Below the pieces are notes generated by a model. That model was given only the letters and a program-made list of their open reading frames with translations. It searched no databases and was not told the DNA's origin. 64,000 bases of DNA from Hyphomicrobiales bacterium (GTDB lineage: Bacteria > Pseudomonadota > Alphaproteobacteria > Rhizobiales > Rhizobiaceae), in contig UCMT01000025.1 in NCBI GenBank assembly GCA_900473795.1, positions 41,500 through 105,499 of the forward strand, given 5' to 3'. A program made the position numbers and the translations under genes. This document shows, piece after piece, positions 1-9,080 of this stretch. The number at the start of each line of letters is the position of its first letter. Within the stretch, counting starts at the first letter, position 1.

Positions 1-809
1 GCATCGGGCCGCAGGCGGGCGCCACGCATTTCCAACACCGGTGCGCCGTTTGCGATGCGGGCGTCCGGCCGGGCGGATTGCAGCTTGCGACCGATCATCG
101 TCTCGATGGCGGCGGCAAAATCGACAGGGCGCTGAAACGCCCAGGCAACCACGCCGCCGCGCAGGACAAGCACCCGGTCGGCGATCGCCTCGAGATCGGC
201 GGTGCGGTGCGAGATGTAGAGAATGGCAAGGCCGCCGTCGCGCAGGCGCTTGAGAATATCGAACAGGCGGCGGCTTTCCTCAATCGACAGACTTGCCGTC
301 GGCTCGTCGAGGATCAGCAGATCCGCCTTGTTGGCGAGCGCCCGGGCAATCGCCACGAGCTGCCGGTCCGCGGCGGAGAGATCGGCGAAATCGCGATCGA
401 GCGGCAGGTCGAAGCCGGCCGCGTCGAGGATCGCCTGCGCCTGGCGGCGAATAGCCGAGCGGGAGACGAAGAAGGGCTGGCTGCGCTCTGTGAACCGCGT
501 CAGCAGCAGGGTATCGGCGACGGTGAGGCCGGGGGCGCCGACGAGATCGGTCGACTGGTGGACGGTGACGACGCCTGCAGCGGCCGCTTCTGCCGGAGTC
601 TTCGGTGCATAGGGCTGCTGTTTCAGCGTGATCGTGCCGCTATCGGCCGGCAGCACGCCGGAGAGGATTTTCACCAGCGTCGATTTGCCGGCGCCGTTCG
701 CCCCCATCAGGGCAACGATTTCGCCGGCATCAATCGTCAGCGTCGCGCTGGCGAGAGCGCGGGTCGACTGAAAACTGCGGCTGAGCGCATCGACGTGAAG
801 CAGCGGCAT
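1..809 (-). CDS. Sugar-type ABC transporter ATP-binding protein (partial)
   Basis: This is the N-terminal 269 residues of an RbsA/MglA-like ATPase; the rest lies beyond the left edge. It would energise uptake with the binding protein encoded divergently at 1183. Seen: Walker A GANGAGKST at residues 36-44, a degenerate signature LSAADRQLVAIARAL at about 144, Walker B LLILDEPTAS at about 164-173 and an H-loop ISHR. RbsA-type proteins have two ATPase halves and about 500 residues, so roughly the second half is missing. The signature lacks the usual Gly-Gly, as is common in this subfamily. The start is the ATG at 809, whose reading opens MPLLHVDAL. The substrate is unknown; the adjacent SfnB-type flavoproteins make a sulfur compound as plausible as a sugar. 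Confidence 0.85.
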   Translation of the reverse strand, partial: MPLLHVDALSRSFQSTRALASATLTIDAGEIVALMGANGAGKSTLVKILSGVLPADSGTITLKQQPYAPKTPAEAAAAGVVTVHQSTDLVGAPGLTVADTLLLTRFTERSQPFFVSRSAIRRQAQAILDAAGFDLPLDRDFADLSAADRQLVAIARALANKADLLILDEPTASLSIEESRRLFDILKRLRDGGLAILYISHRTADLEAIADRVLVLRGGVVAWAFQRPVDFAAAIETMIGRKLQSARPDARIANGAPVLEMRGARLRPD

Positions 810-1182
810 GGGTTGGCATTCCAAAATCTTTATTGTCTATATAAATTGTCATATATTTCGCGTCGGCGACAGCTGCGCGGGGAGAACAGCTTTGCGAAGT
901 ACCGGCAGCCGGGACAATTTCTTTGCGGGTGGTTCGGCTGCGGCGAAATGTTCGCGCGGGGGCTTTCCGGCAGGCCGATTGCAGGGCTTCGGCAAAACTT
1001 TGCGATGCGGATCGCTTCCGGCGAAACAGAAATCTCCTCGAGCCGTAAAAATCGAACGAAGCAATCTATTAAATTTATGGATTGTATATTTAATAAATTC
1101 AGCGTCCCGAAGGAGGGCTGAAGGCCTGCCGGATGACGCGCCCGATCGTCATTCAGCCGTTGTCCTCGGAAGGAACGCGCCC
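810..1182. promoter_or_regulatory. Divergent promoter region of the ABC transporter locus
   Basis: This 373-bp gap separates the leftward ATPase gene from the rightward binding-protein gene. Two stretches are clearly A+T-rich against the GC-rich surroundings, at about 826-860 and 1065-1100, as expected for promoters in both directions. No strong inverted repeat, tRNA or ORF with a credible start was found. A GAAGGAGGG run at about 1109-1117 lies too far from the 1183 start to be its ribosome site. Confidence 0.4.
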
Positions 1183-2229
1183 ATGAAAACCTTTCTCCGC
1201 CTGGCGGCAACCGCCGCTTTCATTCCCCTTCTTTTCGTCTCGGCGGCAAAGGCGGATGGCCTTGCCGGCGCGCCGGCCCCCTTCGACAAGGGCGGCGTCA
1301 AGCTGGCGCTGATCAGCTATATTTCCGCGGGCGATTTCTTCCAGGCCTATCAGGCCGGCGCCGAGGCGCAGGCAAAGGCGCTCGGCATCGATCTGCGCGT
1401 CTTCCCCGGACGACAGGATGCGGCCGAGCAGCGTGAGCAGGTGCTGCAGGCGATCAATCTCGGCGTCGAGGGCATCGTCGTCGATCACGGCGTCCCCGAA
1501 TCGCTTGGCGACGTCGTCCAGCAGGCGCTCGACAAGGGTATCAAGGTCGTCGCCTTCGACGTGAACCTCAACAACCCGAAGGTGCCGCAAGTGGAGCAGA
1601 GCGACCATGCGCTCGCCAAGCAGGCGCTCGATCAGGCCGTCAAGGACAATGGCGCCAGCTTCAATGCCGGTTACGTTTATGTCGCAGGCTTTGCGCCGCT
1701 CGATCGCCGCAACGAGGTCTGGGATACGTTCAAGGCGGAGAACAAGGGCGTGATCGAAAAGGCGCGCTTCGGCAATGTCAGCGACACGACGGCGACCAGC
1801 ACGGCCGATCAGGCGAAGGCAGCGCTCAGGGCCAATCCGGATATCTCGGTGGTCTTTGCGCCCTATGACGAATTCGCCCGTGGCGTGAAGCTGGCAGCCG
1901 CTGATCTCGGCATCTCCGACAAGCTCAAGATCTATTCGGCCGATGTCTCGACGGCCGATATTCAGGAAATCACCGAAGAGGGAAGCCCGTGGGTCGCGAC
2001 GGTCGCGACCAATCCCGCGGTCGTTGGTGCAGTCTCTGTCCGGGCGGCGGCCCTGGAGATCGCTGGCGAAGAGGTTCCGCGGCAGATCACAGTCGAGCCG
2101 ACGCTGCTCACTCAGAAGAGCCTGCGCGAAGCCGGCGTCAAGTCGATCGAGGAGCTGGCGGCAAAGGTCCCGGCCTTCAGCGCCAGCAATGCGGCAACGG
2201 CAGACTGGATCCCGGCCAAGCTGTTCTGA
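1183..2229 (+). CDS. ABC transporter periplasmic substrate-binding protein (sugar-binding type)
   Basis: A 348-residue periplasmic protein of the type I, ribose-binding-like fold that should deliver a small ligand to the ABC transporter encoded divergently on the left. Seen: a Sec signal peptide with a Lys-Thr start, a hydrophobic core and a cleavage-like SAAKA-DG; then a first Rossmann-like lobe opening VKLALISYI with the recurring EQREQVLQAIN helix, and a second lobe including VVFAPYDEFARG. The ATG at 1183 is preceded by GGAACG and puts the signal peptide at the N-terminus; the open frame continues upstream, but that extension has no signal peptide logic. The flavoprotein gene at 2300 follows after 70 bp and probably shares the transcript. 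Confidence 0.85.
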   Translation: MKTFLRLAATAAFIPLLFVSAAKADGLAGAPAPFDKGGVKLALISYISAGDFFQAYQAGAEAQAKALGIDLRVFPGRQDAAEQREQVLQAINLGVEGIVVDHGVPESLGDVVQQALDKGIKVVAFDVNLNNPKVPQVEQSDHALAKQALDQAVKDNGASFNAGYVYVAGFAPLDRRNEVWDTFKAENKGVIEKARFGNVSDTTATSTADQAKAALRANPDISVVFAPYDEFARGVKLAAADLGISDKLKIYSADVSTADIQEITEEGSPWVATVATNPAVVGAVSVRAAALEIAGEEVPRQITVEPTLLTQKSLREAGVKSIEELAAKVPAFSASNAATADWIPAKLF

Positions 2230-2299
2230 TCGTTTGAAATCCGGCGGCGGGGCTTCTTGCCCCGCCGCTCTTTTTCCCCCACGAACTGGAGTCTTTCCC

Positions 2300-3511
2300 A
2301 TGAGCCAATCCAACGTCGTCTATGCGGCCGGCCTCGGCGTGACACGCGATAGTCTGTTTGCCAGCGCTGCCGAAATCTCCGGCGATCTTTCACGGCGTGC
2401 AGCGGAACTGGACCGCGACGGACGCCCGCCGATTGGAGAGATCGTCAAGCTGAAAAAGGCGGGGCTGCTCAATGCGCTGCATCCGCGCGACATCGGCGGC
2501 GGCGGGCTGGACTGGGTGGACGGCCTGAAACTGGTGCGGATCCTGGCGCGGGGGGAAGCGTCGATCGGCCAGCTGCTCGGCTATCACTTCGTCAACAGCC
2601 AGTTCATCACCTGGGCCTTTGCCGACCAGGCACGCGCGCAGACCTTGGGCGCCGAAACGGTTTCCCGCAACCTTTACTGGGGCGCCGCCGTCAATCCGCG
2701 CGATCCGGGTCTCACTTTGACCCGCCGTGGTACCGGCTATGTGCTGAACGGCCGCAAATCCTTCTCCACCGCCGCGCGCGTGTCCGACTACATCAACGCC
2801 AATGCGACGCTCGACGGCAAGATCGCCAACTTTGCCGTTCCGACCGACCGCCCCGGCTATGTCGCCAATGACGACTGGGACAATATCGGCCAGCGGCTTT
2901 CCGATTCAGGCAGCGTCGAGTTCCATGATTTTCCGGTCTACGAGGAAGACTTCATCGGGGCGCCGGCGGATGCAAACGAGCCGGCACCGGTGCTCGCGAC
3001 CTTCAACACGCCGCTGATCCAGCTGGTGTTCGTGAACTTCTATCTCGGAGCGGCCGAAGGCGCGCTGGCGACAGCACTCGACTATGTCCGCACCACGACG
3101 CGGCCCTGGCTCACCTCCGGCGTCGAGAAGGCATCGGACGATCCCTTTATCCTCGAGCGGGTCGGCGAGTTCACGGCAGCGCTGAAAGCCTCTGCCGCCC
3201 TTGCCGACAGCGCGGCGCTGACGGTGCAGCAGGCCTTGGCGAAGGGGCGGGACGTGACTGCGCGCGAGCGCGGCGAGGCGGCGGCGGAAGCCTATGCGGC
3301 CAAGGTCCACGCCACCCATGTGGCGCTCGACATCACCGCGCGGGTCTTCGAACTTACCGGCGCCCGCTCGACCGCGGAGAAATACCGGTTCGATCGCTTC
3401 TGGCGCAACGTCCGCACCCACACACTGCACGATCCGGTGTTCTACAAGGCGAAGGAGGTCGGCGAGTTCGTGCTGAACGATCGGATCCCGGTGGTGAGTT
3501 TGTATAGCTGA
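2300..3511 (+). CDS. Acyl-CoA dehydrogenase-fold flavin monooxygenase (DszC/SfnC-like)
   Basis: A 403-residue protein with the acyl-CoA dehydrogenase fold of the DszC/SfnB branch, which uses reduced flavin and oxygen to attack organosulfur compounds rather than oxidising acyl-CoA. Seen: an all-helical N-terminal domain, a middle beta domain with a GYVLNGRKSFSTAA motif, the segment DDWDNIGQRLSDSGSVEF that resembles the matching part of SfnB, and a C-terminal FWRNVRTHTLHDP motif typical of the branch. The catalytic glutamate of true acyl-CoA dehydrogenases is not obvious. It follows the binding-protein gene and faces the sfnB gene convergently across 173 bp. The substrate is not determinable from sequence. 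Confidence 0.8.
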   Translation: MSQSNVVYAAGLGVTRDSLFASAAEISGDLSRRAAELDRDGRPPIGEIVKLKKAGLLNALHPRDIGGGGLDWVDGLKLVRILARGEASIGQLLGYHFVNSQFITWAFADQARAQTLGAETVSRNLYWGAAVNPRDPGLTLTRRGTGYVLNGRKSFSTAARVSDYINANATLDGKIANFAVPTDRPGYVANDDWDNIGQRLSDSGSVEFHDFPVYEEDFIGAPADANEPAPVLATFNTPLIQLVFVNFYLGAAEGALATALDYVRTTTRPWLTSGVEKASDDPFILERVGEFTAALKASAALADSAALTVQQALAKGRDVTARERGEAAAEAYAAKVHATHVALDITARVFELTGARSTAEKYRFDRFWRNVRTHTLHDPVFYKAKEVGEFVLNDRIPVVSLYS

Positions 3512-3684
3512 GGTGAACCGGCGGCTGCTTTGCGCCAAGAAGCGGACATTGCCGCATTTACGAAAGCTCGCAGCCTCCGAAGTCGAGACATGTAGGGGCC
3601 AATTGTCCGCTTGAGGCAAAAGACCTTCGCGCACGCAAGCCCGCCATTATCGGCGGGCTTGCGTCAATTGTGAGCCGCGCTCCC

Positions 3685-4902
3685 TCACAACGCCCCGTTC
3701 TTCGGCGGCTTCATCCCGTTCAAATGATAATTCCCGACGACATGCGACTTCCACCGCACCGGGTCGTGCAGGGTGTGGGTGCGGGCGTTGCGCCAGTGGC
3801 GGTCGAGGTTGAGACCGATTCGGGTCGAGGAGGTGCCGGCGAGTTCGAACAGCGTGGTGGAGGCCGCGAGCGCCACTTCCGTGGTCAGAACCTTTGCTGC
3901 CGCGACCGAGAGGGTGGCGTCGATGACGTTGGCTTCGGTCGGGTCCATCTGGGCGACATCGACCTTGCGCCCGGCCCGTTCGACGAGGGCCGTTGCCGCT
4001 TCGATCCTGATGGCGATCTCGCCGACCTTGGCGATGGTCAGCGGGTCGTCGGAGGCGCGCTCGACGCCGGCATCCATCCAGGGACGACTCCGGGTGCGGA
4101 CGAAATCCAGCGTCTCGGCAAAGGCAGCGCGGGCGATGCCGAGATCGATGCCGGCATGGATGATCTGGCCAACCGAACCGATCGTCGTCGGCCGCTCGAA
4201 CCCCTTGTGATGAAAGACGATGGCGTCGGCATTGACGTAGACATTGTCGAAGACCGTCGTGCCGCTGCCGGTGGTACGCTGGCCGAAGCCGTCCCAGTCA
4301 TCAATGATCTCGACGCCCTCGGTGCCCTTGGCGACGAAGGACATGGTCAGCCGGTCTTCCGGATCGAGTGCGAAAACGGTGATCCAGTCGGCAAAGAGCA
4401 CGCCGGTCGAATAGAACTTGCGACCGTTGACGCGGTAACCGGGGCCGTCCGGCACGACGCGGGTGTTGTAATCACCCACCGTCTTCGTGCCGCGTTCGGA
4501 CAGCGCATTGCCAAAGCGGTCGCCGGCGAGGGCGCGGCCGAAGAAATAACGCTTCTGCTCCTCGCTGCCGTCGACCCGCAAAGCCTCCAGGATATAGAAA
4601 TGGTTCTGCGGGATCTGGCCGATCGAGCCGTCTGCTTCTGCCAGAATGGCCGTAACCTCGGCCAGCACGGCGTTGGAGACATCAAGGCCGCCATATTCGG
4701 CGGGAACGGTGATGGCGAGCAGTCCGGAGCGGGCGAGCTCGTCGAGTTCGTCATAGGGCAGGATGCGATCGGCGTCGCGGGCGCTGGCGCGGCCGGCGAA
4801 ATCGGCGGCGAGTGTCCGGGCGGTTTCGATGGCTTCGAAATCGCTGCGAAGGCGCGCAGCCGCGTGCCGGATGGGGGGCTGATACTGCAAGAGGGTTTCC
4901 AT
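3685..4902 (-). CDS. sfnB: SfnB family sulfur acquisition oxidoreductase
   Basis: A 405-residue flavin-dependent oxidoreductase of the SfnB family, linked in pseudomonads to use of dimethyl sulfone and other organosulfur compounds as sulfur sources. Seen: GQIPQNHFYILEALR, FGNALSERGTKTVGD, GYRVNGRKFYSTG, DDWDGFGQRTTGSGTT and HWRNARTHTLHDP, all in family order. The start is the ATG at 4902, giving METLLQYQPP; the frame stays open upstream to 5073 but that part shows no family similarity. A hairpin overlaps its ribosome-binding site. It lies downstream of the FAD/NAD(P)-binding gene at 5003-6478 on the same strand, with 100 bp between. Family assignment is firm; the exact substrate is not. Confidence 0.9.
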   Translation of the reverse strand: METLLQYQPPIRHAAARLRSDFEAIETARTLAADFAGRASARDADRILPYDELDELARSGLLAITVPAEYGGLDVSNAVLAEVTAILAEADGSIGQIPQNHFYILEALRVDGSEEQKRYFFGRALAGDRFGNALSERGTKTVGDYNTRVVPDGPGYRVNGRKFYSTGVLFADWITVFALDPEDRLTMSFVAKGTEGVEIIDDWDGFGQRTTGSGTTVFDNVYVNADAIVFHHKGFERPTTIGSVGQIIHAGIDLGIARAAFAETLDFVRTRSRPWMDAGVERASDDPLTIAKVGEIAIRIEAATALVERAGRKVDVAQMDPTEANVIDATLSVAAAKVLTTEVALAASTTLFELAGTSSTRIGLNLDRHWRNARTHTLHDPVRWKSHVVGNYHLNGMKPPKNGAL

Positions 4903-4908
4903 CGCACG

Positions 4909-4927
4909 CTCCGTTTTTGTAACGGAG
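4909..4927 (-). promoter_or_regulatory. Hairpin covering the sfnB ribosome-binding site
   Basis: A perfect 7-bp inverted repeat, CTCCGTT and AACGGAG around a 5-nt loop, lies just upstream of the sfnB start. On the sense strand its 3' arm contains GGAG, the only Shine-Dalgarno-like run before the ATG, so the hairpin could hide the ribosome site. The alternative is an operator. No mutually exclusive partner stem was identified. Confidence 0.45.
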
Positions 4928-5002
4928 TATGGGTGGAAGAAGTTGGTCGAAAAGATAAGATTATAATTTCTATAGATCGACTGGACTAAGAAAAGTCTTT
5001 CC

Positions 5003-6478
5003 TTAAAGCGGGTTTTCTGCCGGAGCCGTCGCCTGCAGGCGCCCGGCAACGACGGACGCGACGAAGGCTGCATGTTCCGTCACCTGCGGCAGGCCCATAA
5101 GTTCGCCGAACGTGCCGCGCGCCAACGGACCGGCAATCAGCAGCGACGGCGTCACGCCGGCGGCGGGGCCGATGGCTTCGGAATTGCGGGTACAGGCGAG
5201 CCCAAGGCCGGTCGGGTCGAGTTCAAGATAGCCGCTCTCGGCCAATTCCGCGAGAAAGGGCTGGCTGGCGAGGATGCCGCCATGTCCGGGACCGGTGGTC
5301 ACCACGACGGCATCATAGGTCCGCTCCACCGTCTCCCGGTGGCGGCGGAGCCGCAGCGCACAACGGACCGTCTCATTCTCGATTGTGGTACCTGCGATCG
5401 ACCCGGCGAGAATTTCAAGGCGGCCCTGCGCGATCGCTTCGTCCAGTGCCACTTCTACCTGCGGCGCGACACGGAAGCGATGGACATCCCAATAAGGCCG
5501 CAGGTGCCGAACGATGCGCCGCCGTTCCGCGATCGGCAGGATCTGCCAGATCGATTGGCCCTGCGCCCGCACCTGGTCGATGACGCCATGCCAGGTCAGG
5601 CCGGCCGTGACGGCATCGCGAATGGCGCGGCGAACGTTCTTCAGCAGGGCTCGGGCCGTGAAAGCCGGATCGGTCAGGAAGTCACCGGCGGGATCTTGCG
5701 GAAAGGGCGCATGCCCGCGCGACCGCAGGCCGCGGCGGGAGACCGCCGTGATCGCGCCGGTGTGCCCCTTGAGTGCCAGGGATGCGATCACATCGGCAGA
5801 GGTCAGGCCGTTGCCGATAACCAGCACCCGGTCGGACGGGCGGATCGCGTCGAGCGCGCCGGCTTTCGTCGGGTCCGGCACGAAGCGCGGATGGTCCTTC
5901 AGCAGCGTCTGAAGCCCGCCCGGCGCCACCGGCGGCGGATGGCTGGTGGCGATGACGACGATATCGGCCTTCGTCTCGCCGCCATCCTCATCGACGAGAC
6001 ACCAGCGCTGTCTGTCGCGGAGCAGGTGCGCAACGGTTGCGCGATGATGCCGGACGGCGCCGTCGGCGATGAGCGGCTGCAGCATGGCATTGATATAGTT
6101 ACCGAACACGTTTCGCCGGGGAAAGAGATTGCCGTCCGGCCGCAGGGCATCGGCATCACCCGCGGTTGCCGAATGGGCATCGATCCAGCGCAGGAAATGA
6201 TCCGGCTCGTCGGTGTGAAGGCTCATGCGTGCGGCGGGAACGTTGATGCGGTGGGCGGGTTCCACCGTGTCATAGGCGAGCCCCCTGCCGAGGCCGTCGC
6301 GCGGTTCGAAGACGATGATCTCCGGCGCCGGGTCCTGGTCCGCCTGCGCGAGATGGAACGCCGTGGCCGCGCCGGAGACGCCGCCGCCAATGATGGCGAT
6401 CACCGGTCGGTTCGCTTTCGACGCTGTCGATTCTTCGCGTGCTGACAAGGTCATCGGATTGACGATCAATTGGTTCAT
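5003..6478 (-). CDS. FAD/NAD(P)-binding protein
   Basis: A 491-residue flavoprotein of the FAD-NAD(P)-binding (NAD_binding_9-like) class. Seen: an N-terminal dinucleotide fold IAIIGGGVSGAATAFHLA at about residues 28-45, then GRGLAYDT, a second nucleotide-binding fold VLVIGNGLTSADV near the middle, and C-terminal VVVTTGPGH. This layout fits a reductase or hydroxylase working with two nucleotides. It is upstream of sfnB on the same strand, so a role in supplying electrons for, or processing, a sulfur compound is reasonable but inferred. The start ATG at 6478 opens MNQLIVNP; a second methionine 8 codons on is an alternative. No signal peptide is seen. Confidence 0.8.
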   Translation of the reverse strand: MNQLIVNPMTLSAREESTASKANRPVIAIIGGGVSGAATAFHLAQADQDPAPEIIVFEPRDGLGRGLAYDTVEPAHRINVPAARMSLHTDEPDHFLRWIDAHSATAGDADALRPDGNLFPRRNVFGNYINAMLQPLIADGAVRHHRATVAHLLRDRQRWCLVDEDGGETKADIVVIATSHPPPVAPGGLQTLLKDHPRFVPDPTKAGALDAIRPSDRVLVIGNGLTSADVIASLALKGHTGAITAVSRRGLRSRGHAPFPQDPAGDFLTDPAFTARALLKNVRRAIRDAVTAGLTWHGVIDQVRAQGQSIWQILPIAERRRIVRHLRPYWDVHRFRVAPQVEVALDEAIAQGRLEILAGSIAGTTIENETVRCALRLRRHRETVERTYDAVVVTTGPGHGGILASQPFLAELAESGYLELDPTGLGLACTRNSEAIGPAAGVTPSLLIAGPLARGTFGELMGLPQVTEHAAFVASVVAGRLQATAPAENPL

Positions 6479-6618
6479 GACATCTCACCGCCGGTCAATT
6501 CTGATAGTCTATAGTTTTTATCAATATTAGGCGGCGGTCAAGCCTGTAAGTTTTCGTCCTGTTTACCGGGTAAAAGCAATATGTGATTTGGCCCGAAGCG
6601 GTGCAGTCAGGCTTTCAA

Positions 6619-6831
6619 TCAGGAATTTTCGTCGAGAGCACCGAGAACGCGGCGGAGCAGTTCGTCCTCCTCCCACACGCCATGCCGGTAGAGAGTCAGC
6701 ACCAGCGCTGCCACCGGATCGTTCGCATCGCTGTCGGGCGTTATGTTGCGGGCGACCTTGGCCGCGTCGAAGACCCGCTGACAGAGTTCAACGTGATGCG
6801 GCAGCATCGGCTCGTTGCGCCATTTCGTCAT
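6619..6831 (-). CDS. Small conserved-looking hypothetical protein
   Basis: A 70-residue protein starting MTKWRNEP and ending LGALDENS. It is acidic and helical-looking, with the segment DPVAALVLTLYRHGVWEEDELL; no membrane segment or metal motif is seen. The frame extends upstream to 6942, but that part is Arg/His-rich and unlikely, so the ATG at 6831, preceded by GGGGGACACGGGGC, is preferred. The compositional bias suits a real gene. No function can be assigned. Confidence 0.5.
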   Translation of the reverse strand: MTKWRNEPMLPHHVELCQRVFDAAKVARNITPDSDANDPVAALVLTLYRHGVWEEDELLRRVLGALDENS

Positions 6832-7029
6832 GCCCCGTGTCCCCCATCTCATCAGAAATATGCGTTTGCCCAGCGAAGAAGCGTGATCCATGGCCACACG
6901 ACAAGCGTGTACCGTGAAGCTTGCGTGCCTCGCGCCCGGCATGGGTGGCGGCCGAATATGGCGGTTTTCTGACTGAGGGGATTCGCAATGTGGATAGCCG
7001 CTGCGGCTTTGTCGGCAAATTACGGAATA

Positions 7030-7167
7030 TCAGGTCGGCTCGGTCGCGACGGCAGGATCCATCATCGGAACTGCAGTGTTCAGATCGTTCCTGACATATT
7101 TGATCAAGAGGATGCTCAGGATCGAACCAACGATCACGAAGACGACGGCTCGCATGGTCATTTGCAT
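7030..7167 (-). CDS. Small single-span membrane protein
   Basis: A 45-residue protein with one transmembrane helix, AVVFVIVGSILSILLI, followed by a short polar tail ending DPAVATEPT. The ATG at 7167 has AGGAAA about 9 nt upstream; the open frame continues to 7236, but that part shows no such signal. A short basic N-terminus and a polar C-terminus suggest an N-in topology. It lies between other small ORFs beyond the 3' end of the nitrate operon. Function unknown. Confidence 0.5.
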   Translation of the reverse strand: MQMTMRAVVFVIVGSILSILLIKYVRNDLNTAVPMMDPAVATEPT

Positions 7168-7272
7168 AGCATTGTTTCCTGTTTTAGGTGCTGTGCAAAC
7201 GTATGGAGTGCGGGGTTGTTCCGGAAGGGCAGTCACGACAAATAATGCGTTTCGCGACCACCTTGGCCAGAT

Positions 7273-7590
7273 TTAAGGCAAGATGCCCAGACTTGCATGG
7301 GCAAACAGGCATGCCGCGGCCAAGGCCAGACGCGCCGATGTGCCGAGCGCGGACTGGCCGATCACGACAGCCAGTGCCAATCCGAGCGCAACGATCGTTC
7401 CGCCGATGCCAATGCCATTGCCGCTGAATGCCATCGCGGCCGAGGACAGGCTGATGGCACTGGCAAGCGCGGTGGCGGGCGACAGAAGGATGGCGTGATC
7501 CGTCGTCGCCAGGAAAATCTGGCGGAACCGGCTAAAGCTGAAGCCGATGGCAAGGCTGAGGAACAGGGCCGCGAAAAGGTCGGACGGCAT
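7273..7590 (-). CDS. Small hydrophobic membrane protein after cysG
   Basis: A 105-residue, strongly hydrophobic protein with about three membrane segments: an N-terminal helix around DLFAALFLSLAIGF, a middle one rich in Ala/Ser/Gly, and a C-terminal one around TIVALGLALAVVIGQ. The start ATG at 7590 overlaps the cysG stop as TGATG; a GTG one codon earlier is an alternative. The overlap suggests translational coupling and membership of the nitrate operon. No family is recognised. Confidence 0.6.
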   Translation of the reverse strand: MPSDLFAALFLSLAIGFSFSRFRQIFLATTDHAILLSPATALASAISLSSAAMAFSGNGIGIGGTIVALGLALAVVIGQSALGTSARLALAAACLFAHASLGILP

Positions 7591-9080
7591 CACACCGCCC
7601 GGGCGCGATGATGCCGGTCTTCCGGCGTCGGCTTTCGGACCGGGCTCTCAACTTTGGACTGCGCCTCCGAAAAGGCCTGGCCGACGCCGATCAGGATCGG
7701 ATTGTCGACGCCGATTCGCGCCACCGCGTCCGCCAAATCGCCAACTGTGCCGATCCAGCGTTTTTCATCGCTGCGGGTGACCGCACTCATCACCACGGCC
7801 GGCGTCGTGCCGTCCATGCCGGCAGCCAGAAGCCTGGCGCGAATCTGACCGGCGGTGCGGCCGCCCATGTAGAAGATCGTCGTGGTGCGCGGTTCGGCCA
7901 GATTTTGCCAGTCGAGATGTTCGGGCAGGTCGCCGAGGCGCGAGTGGCCGGTGACGAAGCGGACGGCCTGTGCGTGATCGCGATGCGTCAGCGAGACGCC
8001 GAGGCGGGCTGCCATGGCGCTGGCGGAGGTGATGCCGGGCACGACATCGACGGGAATGCCTTGCCGTTCGAGACAGGCGATTTCCTCGCCCGCGCGACCG
8101 AAGATCATCGGGTCTCCGGATTTCAGCCGCACCACGCGCTTTCCGGCCTTGGCGAGCTGGATCATCATCGCGTTGATATCGTCCTGCTTGCAGCTCGTCC
8201 GGCCGCCGCGCTTGCCGACCAGCATGCGCTTTGCTTCGCGGCGGGCAAGTTCCAGCACCTCGTCGGAAACGAGATCGTCGAATAGGATGACATCGGCCGC
8301 CTGCAGCGCGCGCACCGCCTTGAGCGTCAAAAGCTCCGCATCGCCGGGGCCGGCACCCACCAGCGTCACGCGTCCGCCGGAGGATGTGTTCTTCGTGACA
8401 ATCCGCCCGGCATCGGCGAGAAGGCCGGCTTCGGTTTCGGCCTCGGGTGCCGCGCCGAAGGCACGATCGACGAAATTTTCCCAGAAGGCGCGCCTCGGCG
8501 CACCCGGGCTGACCCGCGCATTGACCTTGTCCCGGATCGAATGCGCCAGCGCCGCCCAGGATTTCAGGGCCGGCGGCAGCAGCGTCTCGATGCGCCGGCG
8601 GATGGCCTGGGCGAGGATCGGGGCTGCACCATCGGTGGAAATGGCGACGACGACAGGCGAGCGGTTGACGATCGAACCGAACTGGAACTGGCAGTATTTC
8701 GGATTGTCGATGACGTTGACCGGCACGCCGGCCCTGCAGGCCGCATCGAAGAACGCGGCGGCTGCTTCGTCGTCTTCGCAATCGGCAATGGCGATCGCCG
8801 CATCTTCGAAGGATGAAGGCGACCATTGCTCCTTGTGATGCAGGAACCGGCCGTCGTCCTGCATCAGGGTCGTGAATGTTTCGCTCAGCTCTTCGGCATA
8901 GACGTGGACTTGCGCGCCGCAGGCCGCCAGCAGTTCCGCCTTCCAGGCTGCCGCATCCGATCCGCCGGCAACAATGGCGCGTTTTCCCTCGAGCGCCCAA
9001 AAGACCGGCAATTTGGCGAGCGGCGCCATGCGGGCAGGCGGGGCGTTCCGGTCACTCGGCAGCAGCTGCAAGGCATCCAT
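7590..9080 (-). CDS. cysG: Siroheme synthase CysG
   Basis: A 496-residue trifunctional enzyme that makes siroheme, the cofactor of NirB. The N-terminal half carries precorrin-2 dehydrogenase/ferrochelatase, with the NAD-binding ALEGKRAIVAGGSDAA and VNVIDNPKYCQFQFGS. The C-terminal half is uroporphyrinogen-III methyltransferase, with VTLVGAGPGDAELLTLKA, RLKSGDPMIFGRAGEE and VVPGITSASAMAA. The start is the ATG at 9080 (MDALQLL), preceded by GGGGGATC and overlapping the nasA 3' end by 29 bp; the longer open frame is antisense-like low-complexity. Its position last in a nitrite-reduction operon is typical of rhizobia. The identification is secure. Confidence 0.95.
   Translation of the reverse strand: MDALQLLPSDRNAPPARMAPLAKLPVFWALEGKRAIVAGGSDAAAWKAELLAACGAQVHVYAEELSETFTTLMQDDGRFLHHKEQWSPSSFEDAAIAIADCEDDEAAAAFFDAACRAGVPVNVIDNPKYCQFQFGSIVNRSPVVVAISTDGAAPILAQAIRRRIETLLPPALKSWAALAHSIRDKVNARVSPGAPRRAFWENFVDRAFGAAPEAETEAGLLADAGRIVTKNTSSGGRVTLVGAGPGDAELLTLKAVRALQAADVILFDDLVSDEVLELARREAKRMLVGKRGGRTSCKQDDINAMMIQLAKAGKRVVRLKSGDPMIFGRAGEEIACLERQGIPVDVVPGITSASAMAARLGVSLTHRDHAQAVRFVTGHSRLGDLPEHLDWQNLAEPRTTTIFYMGGRTAGQIRARLLAAGMDGTTPAVVMSAVTRSDEKRWIGTVGDLADAVARIGVDNPILIGVGQAFSEAQSKVESPVRKPTPEDRHHRARAV

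Noticed and set aside
3670..4989. A 439-residue rightward frame opposite sfnB
   Set aside because: It is a composition artefact without recognisable domains, while the leftward reading matches SfnB across its length.
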